A stretch of DNA of 64,000 nucleotides. Origin: Candidatus Stoquefichus sp. SB1 (lineage in GTDB: Bacteria > Bacillota_I > Bacilli_A > Erysipelotrichales > Coprobacillaceae). Shown here piece after piece: positions 39,108 to 49,878 of the stretch (positions within the stretch are counted from its first letter, which is position 1; the number at the start of each line of letters is the position of its first letter). Location: assembly GCF_001244545.1 (NCBI RefSeq), contig NZ_LN852696.1, forward strand, positions 806,001-870,000, given 5' to 3'. Under the pieces are notes generated by a model. It saw only the letters and a program-made list of their open reading frames with translations. It did not search any database and had not been told where the DNA came from. The position numbers and the translations under genes are program-made.

Positions 39108-39513
39108 CCAAGTTTGAATAAAAAGATTGTCTCTTATGAAGAAAATCTCAAGAATCTTGGATATGATGATTCTGATAAACCTAGTAGTATCAGTATCCAT
39201 CCAAAAGATTTTGTGAGTAAACAAAATGTAAGTAATGCTTTAGATCAATATAACGAAAACATGAAAAAATGGATGAGGATAAAGTGATCTCATATACAGA
39301 CTATATGGGGATTTAATGTCATCTGTTACAGATATTATTAATGTTATGAGTTATATCTTGATTGCTTTTGTTACAATATCATTAGTTGTTTCTTCTATTA
39401 TGATTGGTGTCATTACTTATATTAGTGTATTGGAACGTAAAAAGGAAATTGCTCTCTTTCCTTATAGTCTTTTTTTCATATTTAATTATTTATATATTTT
39501 TATAAAGCATTAA
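39108..39513 (+). pseudogene. FtsX-type ABC permease remnant
   Basis: A first frame gives NKKIVSYEENLKNLGYDD and SISIHPKDF, then a frameshift near 39265, then MSSVTDIINVMSYILIAFVT and SIMIGVITYISVLERKKEI. Together these match the end of the extracellular domain and the coupling segment of antimicrobial-peptide type ABC permeases, where ERKKEIGILRAIGAS would follow. Here the sequence breaks off into unrelated residues. The N-terminal two thirds and the rest of the C-terminus are gone. Confidence 0.75.
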
Positions 39514-39774
39514 TTTTATATCTAAATAAATTTATCAAGTCAGTCAATGACTATAAGAGAATATTTGGCTATTATATGTCATATATTATGTCATTCAATA
39601 GCATACTCATGTAATCAATATAATGATAAAATATATTAAAACAGGATATGAAAATAATTATATTAGTTAAATGAGACGATTTTATCTTGGTTTGTTTAAA
39701 AAATGACTAGTTGAGATGATAATGCTTATTTATAACTAACATTATTCATTATTTAAAAGAAAGGAAATCTAGTT

Positions 39775-40287
39775 ATGAAATCTAATGATTTTTTAGTGTT
39801 ATCTAAAAGGAATATTTTCCATTCATATATGCAATGTCATGCAGAAAGTGATTCTAAATATATTCCTAATTATCCGCCAACTGTTATTGTCAATTTTTAT
39901 GATGAAGGAATTATGATAAAGGATTATTGCACAAAGAAAATACTTGATAAAATTTTGTATGAAGATGTTTTAGCAATTGATTTATCATTATGCTCTAGAT
40001 TGATGACTATAAAGTTTGTACCAACAAAGATGTATGATGTTGAATACATTATTAAAAAGAAAACAGGAGAAAATCTTCATTTTGAAGGTAAGAATGCTTT
40101 AATATGGAAAAATATATTTAAAATATTAAATAAAAATCATGTAATCATAAACGATGAACTTGGTTTACAAAGTATTATTAATAATTTACAAAATTCAGAA
40201 GAGTTTTATGAAATTTGTAAAGAAAGAATGGCATCTTGGAAAGAAAAATATAGTATTTCTGATCCGAAAGTTGGAGATTTGATTTAA
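39775..40287 (+). CDS. Hypothetical cytoplasmic protein
   Basis: 170 residues, no signal peptide or membrane segment. The start at 39775 follows AAAGGAAA. The middle (TVIVNFYDEGIMIKDYCTKK, MTIKFVPTKMYDVEYIIKKKTGENLHFEG) alternates beta strands in a way that resembles a PH-like fold, but no family is recognised. It stands alone between the permease remnant and the bgl promoter. Confidence 0.6.
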   Translation: MKSNDFLVLSKRNIFHSYMQCHAESDSKYIPNYPPTVIVNFYDEGIMIKDYCTKKILDKILYEDVLAIDLSLCSRLMTIKFVPTKMYDVEYIIKKKTGENLHFEGKNALIWKNIFKILNKNHVIINDELGLQSIINNLQNSEEFYEICKERMASWKEKYSISDPKVGDLI

Positions 40288-40482
40288 AAGTAATTATATA
40301 TTGTTTAAATGTTGATTGTTCATTCATATATAGAATATAAAATATAGTAGACGTAATATTTTTAAATGAAAGCCTGTATTAAGATAAAAATACTTCTAAG
40401 TGTATTCAATTATCAGAATTATCGAAAAGGGAATTAAAATCAAACAATAATAAGGTTCTATCTTTGTAAAAAAAATTAATTC

Positions 40483-40512
40483 TTGACAACTCAATAATAC
40501 TTAGTTTATAAT
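40483..40512 (+). promoter_or_regulatory. Promoter of the bgl-type operon
   Basis: TTGACA (40483-40488) and TATAAT (40507-40512), both perfect consensus, with 18-base spacing. They lie about 145 bases upstream of the antiterminator gene. Transcripts then enter the RAT/terminator switch. Confidence 0.85.
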
Positions 40513-40578
40513 GTTTGTGTAAAGTGAGTTGTTACTTTAATTAGGCAAGGACACTAACACAGTTATACAATAGTTTAT

Positions 40579-40604
40579 GGATTGTTACTCCTCAAGGCAT
40601 GACC
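40579..40604 (+). promoter_or_regulatory. RAT site 1 (ribonucleic antiterminator)
   Basis: GGATTGTTACTC...AGGCATGACC matches the LicT/SacY-type RAT (GGATTGTTACTG...AGGCAAAACC). Its 3' half overlaps the left arm of the terminator at 40590, so binding of the antiterminator protein would block termination. Confidence 0.85.
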
Positions 40605-40638
40605 ATTATATTTGATATGGTGTCCTTGAGGTTTTTTT
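40590..40638 (+). terminator. Conditional terminator 1 in the bgl leader
   Basis: CCTCAAGG (40590-40597) pairs with CCTTGAGG (40624-40631), with internal TGACCAT/ATGGTGT pairing and a seven-T run. Confidence 0.88.
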
Positions 40639-40657
40639 ATGGAAAAGGGGAGATGAT

Positions 40658-41512
40658 ATGAAAGCTATAAAAAAACTTAATAATAATGCTGTTGTTTGTG
40701 TTGATGGGAAAGGCAGAGAACTTATTGCAATTGGTAAAGGTATTGGGTTTGGTGAGATTCCTAGAGAAATTTCTATTGATAACATTGAAAGAACATTCTA
40801 TGATATGAAGTATTCAGAACAAAATATTTTGAAAGATTTACCAGTAGATGTTGTTATCTTTACAGCTGATTTAATGGATATAGTTAAAAGTGAACTATCC
40901 TATGAATTAAATCCAAATGCTGCTTTGGTCATGGCTGATCATATAGCATTTGCTATTGATCGAGCTACTCAAAATATATCAGTGAAAATGCCATTATTAT
41001 ATGACGTTCAGCAAATGTATCCACTTGAATATAAGATAGGAAAATACATTTTAAGAAAAATTGAAAAACAATTTCACGTATCTTTACCTAAAGATGAAAT
41101 TGCTGGTATTGCATTAAATTTAATCAATTCAGGATTAAACAATAAAGAGGTTATAGATAAGAGTAGACTCCAAGAATATGAAAATATGCTATATGAAGTT
41201 ACAGAAATAGTTGAGCATACACAGAAAATGATTATTGATAAAGATAGTTTTGATTATTCTAGATATGCAACACATTTATTATATCTGTTTCAAAGAGTTC
41301 AATCTCACAAGACTATAAACAGTGCAAATTATGAAGTATATGAAGATATCGTTAAGAAATTCCCTTCCATTGAATCATGTGTGTCAAAAATTTGTCAGCA
41401 CATAGAAGGAAAATGGAACGTAGAACTATCCAAAGATGAAAAATTGTATTTAATGTTACATATTAATCGAATATGTACGAAAAAGGATTGTAACCTGAAA
41501 GACAGGGCATAA
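40658..41512 (+). CDS. licT: BglG/LicT-family transcription antiterminator
   Basis: 284 residues. An N-terminal RNA-binding CAT domain (MKAIKKLNNNAVVCVDGKGR...AIGKGIGFG, 1-56) is followed by PRD1 (about 65-170, with ALVMADHIAFAIDRA) and PRD2 (about 175-280, with HLLYLFQRVQS and MLHINRI). PRD histidines are phosphorylated by the PTS to set activity. The gene is flanked by RAT/terminator pairs on both sides, so it controls both its own synthesis and the downstream PTS genes. Confidence 0.93.
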   Translation: MKAIKKLNNNAVVCVDGKGRELIAIGKGIGFGEIPREISIDNIERTFYDMKYSEQNILKDLPVDVVIFTADLMDIVKSELSYELNPNAALVMADHIAFAIDRATQNISVKMPLLYDVQQMYPLEYKIGKYILRKIEKQFHVSLPKDEIAGIALNLINSGLNNKEVIDKSRLQEYENMLYEVTEIVEHTQKMIIDKDSFDYSRYATHLLYLFQRVQSHKTINSANYEVYEDIVKKFPSIESCVSKICQHIEGKWNVELSKDEKLYLMLHINRICTKKDCNLKDRA

Positions 41513-41514
41513 CC
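41485..41514 (+). promoter_or_regulatory. RAT site 2, overlapping the end of the antiterminator gene
   Basis: GGATTGTAACCTGAAAGACA followed by GGGCATAACC matches the RAT consensus at both ends. It overlaps the last codons of the gene and the left arm of the next terminator. Confidence 0.8.
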
Positions 41515-41555
41515 TCCAAAAAGACACAGTATAAACTGTATTTTGGGGGTTTTTG
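41511..41555 (+). terminator. Conditional terminator 2 before the EIIBC gene
   Basis: AACCTCCAAAA pairs with TTTTGGGGGTT around a loop, followed by T-rich sequence. It is positioned as an antitermination target together with RAT site 2. Confidence 0.82.
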
Positions 41556-41607
41556 TTTAGTCAAGGTGATTATGCATTGAATATTGAGTAGACAAGGAGG
41601 AGAAGAA

Positions 41608-43047
41608 ATGAAAGATATTCAAAAATCATTAGAAGAGATCATACAGTATGTTGGTGGTATAGGAAATATTGCTAATGTCACTCATTGTATGACAAGACTT
41701 CGTTTAGTGTTAAAGGATGAAAGTTTAGAAGAGAAAGAGAAATTAGAAGAGGTAGAGGGTGTTATTAAGGTTGTTCATGCTGGTGGTCAAGTTCAGATTG
41801 TTATTGGTCAACAAGTAGGTAAAGTCTATGATGAATTATGTAAGCTAGGTGGTTTTGAAAAAAGTCATTTGATTGATGAAGAAGAACAAGAGGAGAAGAA
41901 AAAAGAAAAATTAACAATTAAATCTGTTGCGAATAATATTATGGGTACTTTAAGTGGATGTATTATTCCAACATTACCAATTATGATTGTAGCTGGTATT
42001 TTTAAGATGTTAGTTATTTTATTTGGTCCGACACAATTAGGGTGGCTAGCAGAGGGCAGTGACTTAATTGTCTTATTTGAAATGGTCGGAAATGCTGGTT
42101 ATTATTTCTTGCCTTTCTATGCAGCGTATAGTTCAGCTGTAAAGTTTAAAGTGAGTCCAATGATGGCATTGTTATTTTCAGGAATTATGTTAAGCCCTAA
42201 TATGATAGGGATTGTAGAAGCGCAAAAAGCATTTACTGTTTTTGGTATTCCAATGCATTTAACAAGTTATATACAAGCAGTTATTCCTATTATTATTATT
42301 GTTTGGATTATGTCATATGTAGAAAGATTTTTAAAGAAACATATTCCTGATATGCTAAGAACTGTGGGTATTCCAGTTTTAACGATCACTATTATGCTTC
42401 CAATTGGTTTATGTATCTTAGGACCAGCATGTTATATTGTAATGAGTTGGATTGCTGATGGATTATTATGGGTAACTGCACATTTTGGATTATTAGCTGC
42501 GATTATTGTTGCACCATTATGGCCATTTGTTATTTTGTTTGGTATGCATGTTCCAATTTTAACAGCCTTACTTCCAGCACAAATGGAAATTGGATATGAT
42601 ATGATTGTGTATCCAGCGATGATAGTAGGAACGTTTACATATATGGGATTATTCTTAGCATATGCACTACGTGCAAAAGGTGTAAAGAAAAAGAGTTTAG
42701 GATGGAGTTGTTTTACAACAATGACATTAGCTAATATATCTGAACCTGGATTATATGGTATTGTTTTATCAGATCGCAAAGCATTGCTTTATTCTATGAT
42801 TGGAAATATGTGTGGAGCATTAACTTGTTACTTATTGAGTGCTAAAGTCTATATCTTTGCTGGAGTAGGTTTCCCATTTTTAAATCCATTGCGTTTTGGA
42901 GAAGATATTGTCCAAGGAACAATTGGATGTATAGTTGGATTGGTAGTGACTTTTGCAATTGGAATTATTTTTGGATTCCAAGGTGAAGAAAAGTTGCAAT
43001 TTGGTAAAAAGAAATTAAAAATCGGTAAAAAAGAAGTGAATATATAA
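41608..43047 (+). CDS. PTS EIIBC component, glucose/beta-glucoside superfamily
   Basis: 479 residues. The EIIB domain (1-90) has phospho-Cys27 (NVTHCMTRLRL). The EIIC domain (about 105-470) has multiple membrane segments and ends with a Lys-rich tail. The EIIA domain fused in BglP is absent; a separate EIIA is encoded at 45414. The start at 41608 follows AGGAGGAGA; a longer frame from 41584 lacks one. It probably imports and phosphorylates a beta-linked or amino-sugar disaccharide. MurP-type and BglP-type proteins are both possible. Confidence 0.9.
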   Translation: MKDIQKSLEEIIQYVGGIGNIANVTHCMTRLRLVLKDESLEEKEKLEEVEGVIKVVHAGGQVQIVIGQQVGKVYDELCKLGGFEKSHLIDEEEQEEKKKEKLTIKSVANNIMGTLSGCIIPTLPIMIVAGIFKMLVILFGPTQLGWLAEGSDLIVLFEMVGNAGYYFLPFYAAYSSAVKFKVSPMMALLFSGIMLSPNMIGIVEAQKAFTVFGIPMHLTSYIQAVIPIIIIVWIMSYVERFLKKHIPDMLRTVGIPVLTITIMLPIGLCILGPACYIVMSWIADGLLWVTAHFGLLAAIIVAPLWPFVILFGMHVPILTALLPAQMEIGYDMIVYPAMIVGTFTYMGLFLAYALRAKGVKKKSLGWSCFTTMTLANISEPGLYGIVLSDRKALLYSMIGNMCGALTCYLLSAKVYIFAGVGFPFLNPLRFGEDIVQGTIGCIVGLVVTFAIGIIFGFQGEEKLQFGKKKLKIGKKEVNI

Positions 43048-44502
<1,455 letters not shown>

Positions 44503-44520
44503 TCTTATTACATATTCTAT

Positions 44521-44540
44521 TGAGTTGTTTTATCAACTCA
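44521..44540 (+). other. Hairpin between the GH1 and ChbG-like genes
   Basis: TGAGTTG-TTTTAT-CAACTCA, without a T-run. More likely a processing or attenuation element than a full terminator. Confidence 0.4.
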
Positions 44541-44607
44541 CCTCCCTTTGAATAGAGATTAATTTCCATTAGCTCCTATTAAATTTAATTCTGAAAGGAA
44601 TACTGTT

Positions 44608-45411
44608 ATGAAACTATTAATACAGGCAGATGATTATGGAATAACAAGAGCAGTATCAAGCGGTATTATTTTTGGAATTCATCATGGTCTTATCCGTAAT
44701 ACTGGCATATTTACAAATATGGACTGGACAGAAGAATGTTTAGATATGATTAAACCATATCTTGAGCAAATAGATTTAGGGATTGATCTGAATATTTCTA
44801 CAGGAAGACCTATTTTACCAACATATCAAATACCAACATTAGTGAATCAAGATGGAATATTTTTAACAAGTTGGGAAAGTCGAAAACAAGATGAATTTTG
44901 TCAGGATAGAAATCATGCTTCTATGGATGAAGTTTATCAGGAATTCGAAGCTCAAATTCAAAGATTTATTGAGCTTGTAGGGAAAAAACCAGACTATATT
45001 CATGGGCATGCTTACACAACTGAAAAGATTTGTCAAGTTCAGAGGTCATTAAGTCAAAAATATGGAATTCCATATACATCAGATATTTGGGATAAACTAT
45101 TTGGTTTTGATATATCTGGATATAGAATACCTTGGTATATAAAACCAGCAACATTAGAAAATCAAATCAATTCTTCTTTATCCCATTATCTTCTTAGTCA
45201 CAAAAATGAACTTTTACAAAAAGAATATTGTCTAGTTGTTGGTCATATGGGATATGTTGATGATGAATTGCTAAAATTATCCAGTTATCATTTATATAGA
45301 ATAAAAGATTTAGAAGGTATTACTAATTTAGAAGTAATGAATTGGGTGGAAGAAAGTCATATTTCACTTATTCGTTATAGCGAGATTTGTAATCATGAGA
45401 AAGGAAGATAA
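44608..45411 (+). CDS. chbG: ChbG/YdjC-family carbohydrate deacetylase
   Basis: 267 residues. The N-terminal LIQADDYGITRAVSSGI contains the metal-binding Asp pair, and HGHAYTTEKI contains the metal-binding His pair of the YdjC family. In E. coli, ChbG removes an acetyl group from chitobiose-6-phosphate so that the phospho-glycosidase can act. Its place between the GH1 and EIIA genes fits the same job here. Confidence 0.88.
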   Translation: MKLLIQADDYGITRAVSSGIIFGIHHGLIRNTGIFTNMDWTEECLDMIKPYLEQIDLGIDLNISTGRPILPTYQIPTLVNQDGIFLTSWESRKQDEFCQDRNHASMDEVYQEFEAQIQRFIELVGKKPDYIHGHAYTTEKICQVQRSLSQKYGIPYTSDIWDKLFGFDISGYRIPWYIKPATLENQINSSLSHYLLSHKNELLQKEYCLVVGHMGYVDDELLKLSSYHLYRIKDLEGITNLEVMNWVEESHISLIRYSEICNHEKGR

Positions 45412-45413
45412 AA

Positions 45414-45887
45414 TTGATTAATTTTATAAAAAGAAATTCAGAACAAGTCGTTGCACCAGTGAGTGGTAAATGTATATCTATCACTCAAGTGAATGACGAA
45501 GTTTTTTCATCAAAGGCTATGGGCGATGGATTTGCAATTATACCTAATAATTGTACAGTTGTTTCACCTGTTAATGGAGAGGTTGTACTTATTGCAGAAA
45601 CTAAACATGCGTTTGGATTGAAAACGAAAAAAGGTGTTGAAGTATTGGTGCATATTGGCTTGGATACGGTTCAGTTAGAAGGAAAAGGATTTACTGTTCA
45701 TGTCAAACAAGGAGATAAAGTTAAAGCGGGTGAGACAGTTATTAGTTTTGATAGAACATATGTGGAGAATTCCTCAATTGATATGACAACTATGACTGTC
45801 TTTACTTCTGGACTAACTGAAGAAGTTTGTTTAGAGTGTTATGAAAAACAAGTCGATCAAGGTGATATTCTTATCCCTAAAATATAA
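45414..45887 (+). CDS. PTS EIIA component, glucose (Crr) type
   Basis: 157 residues. The typical EIIA-Glc pattern is present: VVAPVSGKCISI, GDGFAI, NGEVVLIAETKHAFGL (His65) and LVHIGLDTVQLEGKGF (active His80). The start is TTG at 45414, two bases after the deacetylase stop and preceded by AGGAAG. It supplies the EIIA function missing from the EIIBC protein. Confidence 0.93.
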   Translation: MINFIKRNSEQVVAPVSGKCISITQVNDEVFSSKAMGDGFAIIPNNCTVVSPVNGEVVLIAETKHAFGLKTKKGVEVLVHIGLDTVQLEGKGFTVHVKQGDKVKAGETVISFDRTYVENSSIDMTTMTVFTSGLTEEVCLECYEKQVDQGDILIPKI

Positions 45888-45929
45888 ATATATAAATAAA
45901 TTTTAAAGATAATATATGGAGGTATGAAA

Positions 45930-47117
45930 ATGACTGAACTAGGTGTATTGGCTTATCCTGATTTAAGTCCAATGAATAAAATTAAGGAATACTTACAACT
46001 CGCATCAAAGTATGGATTTACGAGAGTATCTTCTAGTATGCTTTCAGTAGAAGGAACAAATGAGGAGATCATTTCATATTTTAAAGAATTTAATCACATT
46101 GCACATGAATTTGGAATGAAGGTTTCTTTAGATGTGAATACAAATTTTTTAAAAAGAATGAATCAATCCTATGATGATATTTCTTTATTCCATGAAATTG
46201 ATTGTGATATTATTCGTTTAGATGGCTCTTATGGAGCAGAAAATGACTATATAATGATTCAAAATCCTTATGGCATAAAAATTGAAATGAATGCGACTTC
46301 ATCAAAGGTTGCTAAAGAAATTGCATATTTTTATGAGAAAGGAGTATCTCAAGAACAAATTTTATTAGGGCATAATGCTTATCCTCAGCGATATACAGGT
46401 TTGAAGTGGAAAGATTTTTTAGAAAAAAACCATCAGTTAAAATCTTATGGTTATAAGATTGCAGCTATTGTAAGTTCAAATGCCCCAAATACTCATGGAA
46501 TTTGGAATGCTGAGGATGGACTCCCAACAGTTGAAAGACTACGTGACTTACCAATTGATTTACAAACAAGAATTATTTTGGCTACTGGTGAAGTTGATGA
46601 TATTTTGATTGGAAATGCATATGCTACAGAAGCAGAATTAAAAGCTATTTCTGAAATTGTGAAACCTGCTAAGGCTTTTGAAGATTCTCCTATCTATGCT
46701 GAAATTAAAGCATATGGACCAATTTTACCAAAATTTGGTCCATGTAAGAGATTAAAAGTGATTCTTGAAAAAGATATCACAAAAATTGAAAAAGAAAATC
46801 TTATGGATTTTGTTCCTCAATTAGATAATGGCGATTCTTCTGAATGGATATGGCGTTCAAGAAGTGGGCGATTAATAAACAAGAATAGACCAATTCCTCC
46901 TAGAAAATATGGTAAAGAATATTTCCCAGTTGGAAGTGTTGTGGTTGTCAATGATGTTAATAAGCATTATTCTGGTGAAATTCAAATTGTAAAAATTCCA
47001 ATTAAGAATGATGGAAAAAGAAATTTAATTGCAAGATTGGCACCAAATGAGGAACAGTTGCTTGAATTAATAAATAACGAGGATTTAGTAGAATTTATTG
47101 AATATTATGAATATTAG
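45930..47117 (+). CDS. mupG: MupG/DUF871-family TIM-barrel 6-phospho-glycosidase
   Basis: 395 residues. The DUF871 pattern is clear: ELGVLAYPDLSPMNKIKEYL, KYGFTRVSSSML, SLDVNTNFLKRM, and a C-terminal cyclophilin-like domain (about 275-390). In Staphylococcus, MupG hydrolyses MurNAc-6-phosphate-GlcNAc. Start ATG 45930 has ideal spacing to GGAGG; an in-frame ATG at 45924 is too close. Here it sits in a PTS operon with NagA and ChbG, which supports a cell-wall or amino-sugar disaccharide substrate. Confidence 0.85.
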   Translation: MTELGVLAYPDLSPMNKIKEYLQLASKYGFTRVSSSMLSVEGTNEEIISYFKEFNHIAHEFGMKVSLDVNTNFLKRMNQSYDDISLFHEIDCDIIRLDGSYGAENDYIMIQNPYGIKIEMNATSSKVAKEIAYFYEKGVSQEQILLGHNAYPQRYTGLKWKDFLEKNHQLKSYGYKIAAIVSSNAPNTHGIWNAEDGLPTVERLRDLPIDLQTRIILATGEVDDILIGNAYATEAELKAISEIVKPAKAFEDSPIYAEIKAYGPILPKFGPCKRLKVILEKDITKIEKENLMDFVPQLDNGDSSEWIWRSRSGRLINKNRPIPPRKYGKEYFPVGSVVVVNDVNKHYSGEIQIVKIPIKNDGKRNLIARLAPNEEQLLELINNEDLVEFIEYYEY

Positions 47118-47134
47118 AAGAAGGTGAAATCGTT

Positions 47135-48283
47135 ATGTTCATAAAAAGTAAAAGAGTTTATGTTGGTGATCGATTTATTCCATGTATCATTGAGATTGAA
47201 AAAGATAAAATTATGAATATTTCTGCATATAGCGATTGCAAAGTGGATAGGGATTATGGTGATCAACGTATAGTTCCAGGTTTTATTGATATTCACACAC
47301 ATGGTGCATATGGGTTCGATACTAACAATGCAGATGAGAACGGATTGAAGAACTGGCAAAAACGTTTAACTGAAGAAGGGGTAACATCTTTTTTACCAAC
47401 AACTGTAACAGCATCAAAAGATAAATTATTAAAAGCATTAAAAAATGTAGCAAATGTTAAAAAAGAAAATTATTCAGGAGCTCATATTGTTGGAATTCAT
47501 TTGGAAGGGCCATATATTGATAAAAAGTATCATGGAGCTCAACCCATCAATGCAGTGGTTAAACCAACAATAGAAGAATTTCAAGAATATCAGGATGCAG
47601 CCAATGGGTTGATTAAAATTATCACTTTAGCTGTAGAACATGATCCAAATTATATGTTGACAAAATATTGTTCAGATAACCATGTTGCTGTTTCAATAGG
47701 TCATAGTTCAGCAACACTTGAGCAGGTGACTTTTGCAGTTGCTAATGGAGCAAAGTCTATTACACATACTTTTAATGGTATGAGTCCATTTAATCATCGT
47801 GATAATGGTGTTGTTGGTGCTGCCTTACGTTGTGATTCATTATATAGCGAGATTATTTGTGATTGTAATCATGTCACTTCAGAGGCAATAAACTTGTTTT
47901 TTCGTTCTAAAGGCAAAGAAAAAGCTATTATGATCACGGACTCTTTGATGTGTAAAGGATATAAACCAGGTGAAGTATTTCATTTTTCTGATCTTGAAGT
48001 TAAAATTCATTCTGATGGTAGTGCTCATCTGGTTAAAGAGGGGAATTTTGCTGGAAGTACATTAAAAATGAATGTGGGATTAAAAAATCTGGTAGAAAAA
48101 GCACTTATTCCATTTGATGTTGCACTTCAATCATGTACATTGAATCCTGCAAAATTACTCAAAATAGATGATAGGGTTGGTAGTTTAGTGGTAGGCTATG
48201 ATGCTGATATTGTTGTATTAGGAGATGATTATTCAATAATTGAAACATACTGTAAAGGGATTCCTCAATTAGGAACTCAGTGA
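47135..48283 (+). CDS. nagA: N-acetylglucosamine-6-phosphate deacetylase
   Basis: 382 residues. Amidohydrolase landmarks: DIHTHGAYGFDT, HLEGPYI, GHSSATLEQ, THTFNGMSPFNHRD, and MITDSL with the catalytic Asp. It converts GlcNAc-6-P to GlcN-6-P in the cytoplasm. It is in operon with the MupG and EIIA genes. NagB, the next step, is not in this window. Confidence 0.93.
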   Translation: MFIKSKRVYVGDRFIPCIIEIEKDKIMNISAYSDCKVDRDYGDQRIVPGFIDIHTHGAYGFDTNNADENGLKNWQKRLTEEGVTSFLPTTVTASKDKLLKALKNVANVKKENYSGAHIVGIHLEGPYIDKKYHGAQPINAVVKPTIEEFQEYQDAANGLIKIITLAVEHDPNYMLTKYCSDNHVAVSIGHSSATLEQVTFAVANGAKSITHTFNGMSPFNHRDNGVVGAALRCDSLYSEIICDCNHVTSEAINLFFRSKGKEKAIMITDSLMCKGYKPGEVFHFSDLEVKIHSDGSAHLVKEGNFAGSTLKMNVGLKNLVEKALIPFDVALQSCTLNPAKLLKIDDRVGSLVVGYDADIVVLGDDYSIIETYCKGIPQLGTQ

Positions 48284-48290
48284 CTATATT

Positions 48291-49136
48291 ATGAGAAAAA
48301 TAGAAATTATAGAGCAAATCAAAAATCATCACTATCATGAGTGGTTGGGTAAAGAGATAAACGAGGAAACCACTCGTGATCAAATTCTGTTTGGAGATAT
48401 AGATGAAGAATGTACAGGTATCATAACAGCCATATATGCAAGTGTAGATGTGATTAAACATGCTATTGAAAAAAATGTCAATCTCATTATTGTTCATGAG
48501 TCTTTATTTTGGAATCACGGAGACCATACAGATTGGTTATTGGGAAATAAAACATATCAGATTAAGAAAAAGATGATGGAATATAATCATATTACTGTTT
48601 GGCGTAATCATGATTATCTTCATGCAGGAATTGACTATAAAGGAAGACGTGTGGATGGAATATTTTATGGTTTACTAGAACTGCTGGGCTGGGAGAATTA
48701 TGTTCATGGGAATATTGGATTTCCACTTATCATCAATATTCCCAAAATAAAAACAAAAGATCTTATCAACGAGATGATGTACAAACTTAACTTAAATGGA
48801 ATAAAATGCTTTGGAAATATTAATGGTTATACTGAAAAAATTTATCTTCCTATGCATATAACTGGCAATGATAATGATAAAATTGCAGTTGTTGATCAAG
48901 AAAATATTGATACAATTATATCTATGGAGTGTATTGATTATACATTAGGTATCTATATTAAAGATACAGCTATGCTAAATATTAATAAATGCATTTTAGC
49001 AATTGGACATTTTAATTTAGAGGAACCTGGTATGAAATGGTATGCTGAAAAATATCTACCAACTATCTTGCCTGCAACATTACCAATTCATTTTAAACAA
49101 GTTGGTGATATGTATCAATTTGTTATTAAAGATTGA
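48291..49136 (+). CDS. Nif3-like dinuclear metal-centre protein
   Basis: 281 residues. IIVHESLFWNHGDHTD and WRNHDYLHAGIDYKG carry the metal-binding His/Glu residues of the Nif3/YbgI family. These proteins form hexamers with two metals per subunit and have uncertain function. It starts 8 bases after nagA and is the last gene of the amino-sugar operon, with no strong terminator at once downstream. Confidence 0.82.
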   Translation: MRKIEIIEQIKNHHYHEWLGKEINEETTRDQILFGDIDEECTGIITAIYASVDVIKHAIEKNVNLIIVHESLFWNHGDHTDWLLGNKTYQIKKKMMEYNHITVWRNHDYLHAGIDYKGRRVDGIFYGLLELLGWENYVHGNIGFPLIINIPKIKTKDLINEMMYKLNLNGIKCFGNINGYTEKIYLPMHITGNDNDKIAVVDQENIDTIISMECIDYTLGIYIKDTAMLNINKCILAIGHFNLEEPGMKWYAEKYLPTILPATLPIHFKQVGDMYQFVIKD

Positions 49137-49262
49137 ATTTGATAGTTCATTTATTTTCATGTAGTCATTAGTTTTTTAATATAAATGTTGAAAATATTCA
49201 TATGTTTAAACATGATATGAATTCTTAACGCATGATAAGTATAGAGGAAGATTTGGAAAGTT
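49137..49262. other. Short non-coding stretch before the recombinase remnant
   Basis: No feature was recognised apart from AT-rich sequence. Confidence 0.4.
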
Positions 49263-49457
49263 ATGATAATATTAAATATGAAACATATATCTCATGAAAC
49301 AAGACATATATTTATTAGCCAAGTTAAAAAGCGCCAAATAAATGATTATATTTTAAAAATAATTATTGGATATGAAATTAGAGATGTGACAGAGCGAATA
49401 TATACCCATAGAACTATAGAAGAATTAAGAAAAGAAATGATCAAAATCAAGTTTTAG
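49263..49457 (+). pseudogene. Tyrosine recombinase, C-terminal remnant
   Basis: 64 residues. HETRHIFISQVKKRQINDYI corresponds to the HxxR box of phage integrases, and IYTHRTIEELRKEM carries the tyrosine nucleophile region. The third catalytic histidine (usually LMGH) reads IIGY. The rest of the gene (N-terminal arm-binding and first Arg box) is missing. It marks an old integration next to the amino-sugar operon. Confidence 0.8.
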
Positions 49458-49470
49458 ATTTTGATTTTTT
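49440..49470 (+). terminator. Intrinsic terminator after the recombinase remnant
   Basis: Stem ATCAAAATC / GATTTTGAT with an 8-base loop and a T6 run. Confidence 0.8.
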
Positions 49471-49878
49471 ATATGAATTTTCTGATTTATGTAATTGCAA
49501 AAAAATTTTCAAACAATCTATGGGCTTTTCATAAAATAAAAGACACTTGTTAACGTTATCTAAGTGCCATAAACTTTCATGAGGATATTAAAATTTTTAT
49601 TAATTATAATTTTTGTATAGTAAACAATATGTTTAGCCTAGCCCTTTTGATTACTATTCTAATAATTTCATTGAGTTTTAACTTAAATCATTAAGAAATA
49701 TAAACAATAAAAAGGTAAATTCATTTTACCCTATTAGAAAAATATCTATAAAATCAATAACTTTCAAATAACTTATATATTAGTTTGAAATTTTTTGGTA
49801 AACAGTACTGTAAAGAATTCAATTTTGTTATAAAAGAAATACTTGAATAAATTGAAGGATAATATAAATAGGATATTT
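49471..49878. other. AT-rich intergenic region, no gene seen
   Basis: Holds only AT-rich sequence with short inverted repeats (for example GGTAAA-N5-TTTACC). No intact coding sequence was found. Confidence 0.5.

Noticed and set aside
38970-39224. Minus-strand frame over the permease remnant
   Set aside because: The plus strand here keeps recognisable permease sequence; the minus frame resembles nothing and has no ribosome binding site.
42432-42779. Long antisense frame inside the PTS EIIBC gene
   Set aside because: It is a shadow of the membrane protein codons, with no start signals and proline/asparagine-rich composition.
49537-49600. Possible small RNA or hairpin around the AAGACACTTGTTAACG region
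   Set aside because: Pairing is imperfect and there is no promoter or terminator arrangement to support an RNA gene.
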